From Mycolicibacterium sp. ND9-15 (GTDB lineage: Bacteria > Actinomycetota > Actinomycetes > Mycobacteriales > Mycobacteriaceae), in assembly GCF_035918395.1 (NCBI RefSeq), contig NZ_CP142362.1, positions 223,501 to 287,500 of the forward strand: a stretch of DNA of 64,000 bases, in the 5' to 3' direction. Positions 60,701 through 64,000 of this stretch are shown here, piece by piece. The position numbers were made by a program, and so were the translations under genes. Below the pieces are notes generated by a model. That model had not been told where the DNA came from. It did no database searches and saw only the letters and a program-made list of their open reading frames with translations. The first letter of the stretch is position 1; every line of letters starts with the position of its first letter.

Positions 60701-62725
60701 TCACCCTATGTGCAGCGGGTCGATTTGAATGCGAACTGGCTGCTGGTCGTGGCGCGCGCTGAGCACCGCCGTCGCCCGGCGCAGAGCCGAGGACAACGCC
60801 AGCCCGGTCTCGCGGGGCGCCCGGACCAGCATCCGTATCACGGTGCTGTCGGAAGGCAACCCCGGCGGACGGCGTGCACCGATGGGCAGAATGACGGGAC
60901 CCAGTTGCTCGGCGGCGTCGGGAAGCCCACCTCGGTCCGGTGGTGCGCCCGCCGCAGTGTCGAGCAGTGCGTGCACCGCCTCGGGCACGCCGTCGATCGC
61001 TGCCATGTGCACGGCCGGCGGAAGGCCGACCTCGGTGCGGGAGTTCAGCTCTGCCTCCGCGTGCCCGACGGGATTCCAGCGGACCAGCGCCTGCACGGTG
61101 GGGATCACCGAGTCGGCGACCACGGCGACCACCCCTCCGTCCGCCCGGTTGCGCACCAGGGCGCCGGCGGCCATCCAGCGGCGCAGCGTGTCCTCTGCCG
61201 CCCGCAGATCTTGGCGGCCGAGCAGCGCCCAGCTGTCCAACAGCAGCGCGGCGCCGTAGCCACCCAGGGCGACCGGCTCGGCACCGGGCGTCGCGACCAC
61301 GACCGCCGGGTGTGACGGCACCTGCGCCACCATCGCGTCGCCGCCGGAGGTGATCACCGTCGTACCGGGGAAAGCCCGGCCGAGTTCCTCGGCAGTGCGC
61401 CGGGCGCCGACCACGACCGCGCGCACCGTATCCGAACCGCACCGGGCACAGCGCAAGGCGGGATCGGCGCGTCCGCACCACCGGCACACCGCGCCTGCGG
61501 CGTCGCGGTCGGGCAGCGACAGCGGGCCGGTGCAGTTGCGGCATCGGGCGATCGTCCGGCAGCGCGCACATGCCAGTGCGGGCAGGTATCCGCGGCGGGG
61601 CACCTGGACCAGCACCGGCGAGCCGGACTCCAGCGCCCTGCGGGCGGCCTGCAGCGCCATCGACGGCAGCCGGGCCGTCCGAGCGGCGGGGTCGCGTTCC
61701 TGTTCGAAACCGCTGTCGTCGAGTGCGATGACACGCGGTGAGGCGGCCCGCACCACGGGCCTCAGTGCGACCAGGTCGTGCGCCCAGCCGCTGCGCACCA
61801 GCGCGTGCGCCTCCGACGTCCTCGCGTACCCGCCGATCAGGGCGGCGCAGCGGAGCTGGTGGGCCCGCAGCATCGCCACCTCGCGGGTGTGCGGGTACGG
61901 CGCCCGCGGCTCGGCGAGCGTGTCGTCGCCGTCGTCCCAGACCATCACGAGGCCGAGATCGGCGACGGGGGCGAACACGGCGCTGCGGGTGCCGACAACC
62001 AACCGGGCGCTGCCGCGCAGCACCGACAGCCAGCGCCGATAGCGTTGGGCGGGGCCGAGTCCCGCCGACAGCGCGACCACCCGATCCTCGTCGACGAGGC
62101 GCACGGCGGCGGCGTGCACCGCGTCGATGTCGCGCTGATCCGGCACGATAAGCAGCGCCCCGCGACCCGAGTTCACCGTGATCGCCGCGGCCTCGGCCAG
62201 CCGATCGGGCCAGGATTCCCCGGGCAGCGCCTGCCAGACCGCGCGGGCGGCGCGACCTGCAGCCAACGCCGCGACGAACTGCTCGCCCCGGCCGTACACG
62301 TTCCAGGCAGCGGGGTCGACGGGACGAGCGCCGAACAGCGCCGGTTGCGTCGGGTCCTGTTTCTCGACGCGGGCATGCCGCGGCGGAATCGCCAGCCGCA
62401 GAACGTCCGCGCGAGTGCCCGCGTAGCGGGCGGCGACCGCGTCGGCCAGTCGACGGATCTCCGGCGTCAGCACCGGCTCGGCGGAAACCACCCGGTCGAG
62501 CCACCCGAGTTTGCCGACATGGTCGGTGTCCGAACGTCTTTCGAGGATGAACGCGTCGACCAGCCGACCGTGGAACCGGACCCGCACGCGGACGCCGGGC
62601 TGGGCGTTGTCGGACTGTTCGCTCGAGACCAGGTAGTCGAACTCGCGGTCCAAATGAGGCACCGTCAGCATCGGCAGCACACGCGCGATCGGCTCGTGTT
62701 CGGCGCGCTGTCTGGTGCCCGTCAC
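60701..62725 (-). CDS. priA: PriA-like primosomal protein, helicase motifs degenerate
   Basis: 674 residues, GTG start. The N-terminal 3'-DNA-end binding domain (about 12-105, VPHLDREFDYLV), helicase-like core and both zinc-binding clusters are recognisable (CARCRTIARCRNC; CRWCGRADPALRCARC). But the Walker A expected before RGALLIVPDQRDID is replaced by AAAITVNSGRG, without GxGKT, and the DEEH box is WDDGDD, so ATP-driven unwinding should be lost. This is the known actinobacterial form, which may load the replisome without helicase activity. Ends IDPLHIG. Confidence 0.88.
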   Translation of the reverse strand: MTGTRQRAEHEPIARVLPMLTVPHLDREFDYLVSSEQSDNAQPGVRVRVRFHGRLVDAFILERRSDTDHVGKLGWLDRVVSAEPVLTPEIRRLADAVAARYAGTRADVLRLAIPPRHARVEKQDPTQPALFGARPVDPAAWNVYGRGEQFVAALAAGRAARAVWQALPGESWPDRLAEAAAITVNSGRGALLIVPDQRDIDAVHAAAVRLVDEDRVVALSAGLGPAQRYRRWLSVLRGSARLVVGTRSAVFAPVADLGLVMVWDDGDDTLAEPRAPYPHTREVAMLRAHQLRCAALIGGYARTSEAHALVRSGWAHDLVALRPVVRAASPRVIALDDSGFEQERDPAARTARLPSMALQAARRALESGSPVLVQVPRRGYLPALACARCRTIARCRNCTGPLSLPDRDAAGAVCRWCGRADPALRCARCGSDTVRAVVVGARRTAEELGRAFPGTTVITSGGDAMVAQVPSHPAVVVATPGAEPVALGGYGAALLLDSWALLGRQDLRAAEDTLRRWMAAGALVRNRADGGVVAVVADSVIPTVQALVRWNPVGHAEAELNSRTEVGLPPAVHMAAIDGVPEAVHALLDTAAGAPPDRGGLPDAAEQLGPVILPIGARRPPGLPSDSTVIRMLVRAPRETGLALSSALRRATAVLSARHDQQPVRIQIDPLHIG

Positions 62726-63445
62726 CTAGAGAGATGTAGCAGACTGCGCCGACGCGCGTCCGTAGAAGAAGCCGGCGGTGATGAGCAGCAGCGAGGCCGC
62801 ATACACCCACCAGATCGGCACGGCCAGGGCCTCCGAGGCGAGCACGAACTTGCCGATGCCGATCATCGCGTCGGACACCGCGAAGCACACCGCGCCGAGT
62901 GCGGTCCAGGGCGTCGGCAGGCGTGCCAGCAGTGCGGCGCACACCATCGCGCCGAGCACCGCGATGTACAGCGTGACCGGCACGGCCATGCCCTCAGCGG
63001 TGAGCCGCGGCCAGAACCACACCAGCAAGGCCAGGCAGGCGCCGACCGTGACCGCCGCGGCGACCAGCCGCGGCGTCGAGCGGACGGCCAGCGGCAGCAG
63101 GGCGGCCAGGAAGCACAGGTGTGCGACCAGGAAGGCGGCCAGTCCCAGCACGAACGACGGCTGCCACCACGGCAGCGCCAACAAGAAATCGCCCGCGGCC
63201 GAGAACAGCAGGGCGGCCACCAGCCAGCGACGTTCGCGGGCGATCGGGTGGCCCGATGCGGCCGCCGCGAGCAGCACCGCCGCGGCCGCCTTGACCGCGG
63301 GTTGCAGCGTGAACTGGCCGGTCAGTTCCGCGCCCGCGGGAAGCCGCACCGCGGTCACGATGAGGAACACCCCGTAGCAGGCGGCGACGGCCGCGCCCGC
63401 CACCCACAGAAGCCTGGTTCGCGGGTGGACGTACGGTGTCCTCAT
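62726..63445 (-). CDS. YhhN/TMEM86 family, lysoplasmalogenase-like membrane protein
   Basis: 239 residues with about eight hydrophobic helices. Family motifs are [13 protein letters not shown] and [12 protein letters not shown], containing the conserved acidic residues thought to be catalytic in lysoplasmalogenase, which hydrolyses the vinyl-ether bond of lysoplasmalogens. Mycobacteria are not known for plasmalogens, so the natural substrate is uncertain. The ATG chosen (63445, [11 protein letters not shown]) overlaps the start of the divergent LipH-type gene within CATG; an upstream start at 63493 would run inside that gene. Its stop lies directly after priA's GTG. Confidence 0.8.
   Translation of the reverse strand: MRTPYVHPRTRLLWVAGAAVAACYGVFLIVTAVRLPAGAELTGQFTLQPAVKAAAAVLLAAAASGHPIARERRWLVAALLFSAAGDFLLALPWWQPSFVLGLAAFLVAHLCFLAALLPLAVRSTPRLVAAAVTVGACLALLVWFWPRLTAEGMAVPVTLYIAVLGAMVCAALLARLPTPWTALGAVCFAVSDAMIGIGKFVLASEALAVPIWWVYAASLLLITAGFFYGRASAQSATSL
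63432..63437 (+). promoter_or_regulatory. -10 hexamer for leaderless LipH-type gene
   Basis: TACGGT, 6 nt before the ATG at 63444; it lies inside the coding start of the divergent YhhN gene. Confidence 0.5.
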
Positions 63446-64000
63446 GTCAGTCGCTGAGGTAGGGCCGGCCAGCCGAGAACCCATAGACGCCATCCTGCTG
63501 AAGGTACTGGAGACGGTGCCATTTCAGTTGACAACCGACGGAGGAGCGCATGCCGCACGGCAGCGGTTCAACGCGCTGCCCCGCGTGGAGGTCCATCCCG
63601 AGGTGCGCGCCGAGGACCGTACGGTCGACGGGCCCGGCGGGCCGATCCCGGTGCGGGTGTACCGGCCGACGACCGAACGCGAGACGCCACCTCCGGTGGT
63701 GCTGTTCTTCCACGGCGGTGGCTGGTCGGTCGGCGATCTCGACAGCTACGACGGCACCGCCCGTTGGCACGCGGCCCACGCCGACGCGGTAGTGGTCTCC
63801 GTCGACTACCGACTGGCCCCCGAGCATCCCTTCCCCGCCGCCGTCGACGACGTCTGGGCGGTGACACAGTGGGTCGCCGAACGCGCCGAGGAGTTGGAGG
63901 CCGACGCCGACCGCCTCGCGGTGGCCGGCGATTCGGCGGGCGGCAATCTCGCTGCGGTGGTGTCACAGTTGGCGCGTGACGCGGGCGGACCGACGATCCG
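63444..64000 (+). CDS. Alpha/beta hydrolase of the hormone-sensitive lipase family (LipH/LipI-like), 3'-truncated
   Basis: About 185 codons are visible, open to the window end; full members have around 320. [20 protein letters not shown] at the start aligns with mycobacterial LipI/LipH. The oxyanion-hole motif is [18 protein letters not shown] and the nucleophile Ser lies in [32 protein letters not shown] is the conserved link. The Asp and His of the triad lie beyond the window. No signal peptide. Leaderless start overlapping the divergent YhhN gene. Confidence 0.88.
   Translation, partial: MSVAEVGPASREPIDAILLKVLETVPFQLTTDGGAHAARQRFNALPRVEVHPEVRAEDRTVDGPGGPIPVRVYRPTTERETPPPVVLFFHGGGWSVGDLDSYDGTARWHAAHADAVVVSVDYRLAPEHPFPAAVDDVWAVTQWVAERAEELEADADRLAVAGDSAGGNLAAVVSQLARDAGGPTI

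Noticed and set aside
60147..62942. 931-codon frame overlapping DUF2207 and priA on the same strand, other frame
   Set aside because: Arginine-rich translation of GC-rich DNA crossing two solid genes.

Overview
The window is high-GC chromosomal DNA from a mycobacterium, most likely a rapid-growing Mycolicibacterium-type species. Gene content and order match the mptB - ctaA - qor - ctaB - tkt/tal/zwf/opcA/pgl - secG/tpiA/pgk/gap - whiA/yvcK/rapZ/uvrC - ribH/ribA - ribC - lprG/P55 - ribD/rpe/rsmB/fmt - priA block that I recall from Mycobacterium tuberculosis (about Rv1459c down to Rv1400c). Mycobacterial hallmarks include the lprG-P55 pair, OpcA, WhiA and a degenerate PriA. No rRNA, tRNA or CRISPR array was seen.

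Layout. 1-3184: 3'-part of the mannosyltransferase mptB and an ABC-2 exporter in one overlapping run. 3098-4442: a divergent SRPBCC/DAPG-hydrolase-like enzyme and TetR regulator with two matching operators. 4495-8311: heme A pathway (ctaA, ctaB) with an ATP-grasp protein and a quinone oxidoreductase. 8502-14959: pentose phosphate operon tkt-tal-zwf-opcA-pgl. 14997-16309: an insertion sequence with two repeats at each end. 16342-18335: a DUF222/HNH gene and a small coiled-coil protein. 18351-22156: a four-gene accessory operon (DUF1214, sulfotransferase, TetR, SDR) with an almost perfect 27-bp palindrome upstream. 22252-28398: ppc, secG, tpiA, pgk, gap. 28580-36547: accessory region with an alanine/histidine-rich protein, an orphan binding protein lacking a signal peptide, a decayed and an intact cyclase-ATPase gene in tandem, a small conserved protein and a second HNH gene. 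36557-41446: uvrC-rapZ-yvcK-whiA with 4-10 nt overlaps. 41499-44354: lipoprotein gamma-glutamyltransferase, GNAT and a membrane PH-like protein. 44351-48877: riboflavin genes ribA, ribH and ribC interleaved with a DUF4185 secreted enzyme and a small secreted protein. 48961-52120: lprG-P55, a 51-codon ORF and a DJ-1/PfpI protein. 52167-54255: an FtsX-like permease and an ABC ATPase fused to a cyclic-nucleotide-binding domain. 54236-62725: ribD-rpe-rsmB-fmt, LemA, DUF2207, priA. 62726-64000: a YhhN lysoplasmalogenase homologue and a LipH-type esterase (cut by the window end) whose start codons overlap.

The genes serve central carbon metabolism (oxidative and non-oxidative pentose phosphate pathway, lower glycolysis, anaplerosis by PEP carboxylase), heme A, riboflavin, lipoglycan assembly and export, translation initiation and DNA repair. 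Many genes (at least a dozen) carry a TANNNT-like -10 hexamer exactly 6-7 nt before the start codon, the signature of leaderless transcripts common in mycobacteria; I used this to choose several starts.

The parts most worth a second look are accessory: the palindrome-controlled sulfotransferase operon, the insertion sequence whose transposase frame runs out through its own end into pgl, the tandem cyclase-ATPase pair with a near-identical 117-bp block in otherwise diverged copies, and the ABC ATPase with a cyclic-nucleotide sensor. Apart from the insertion sequence, no gene-free stretch exceeds about 300 bases.
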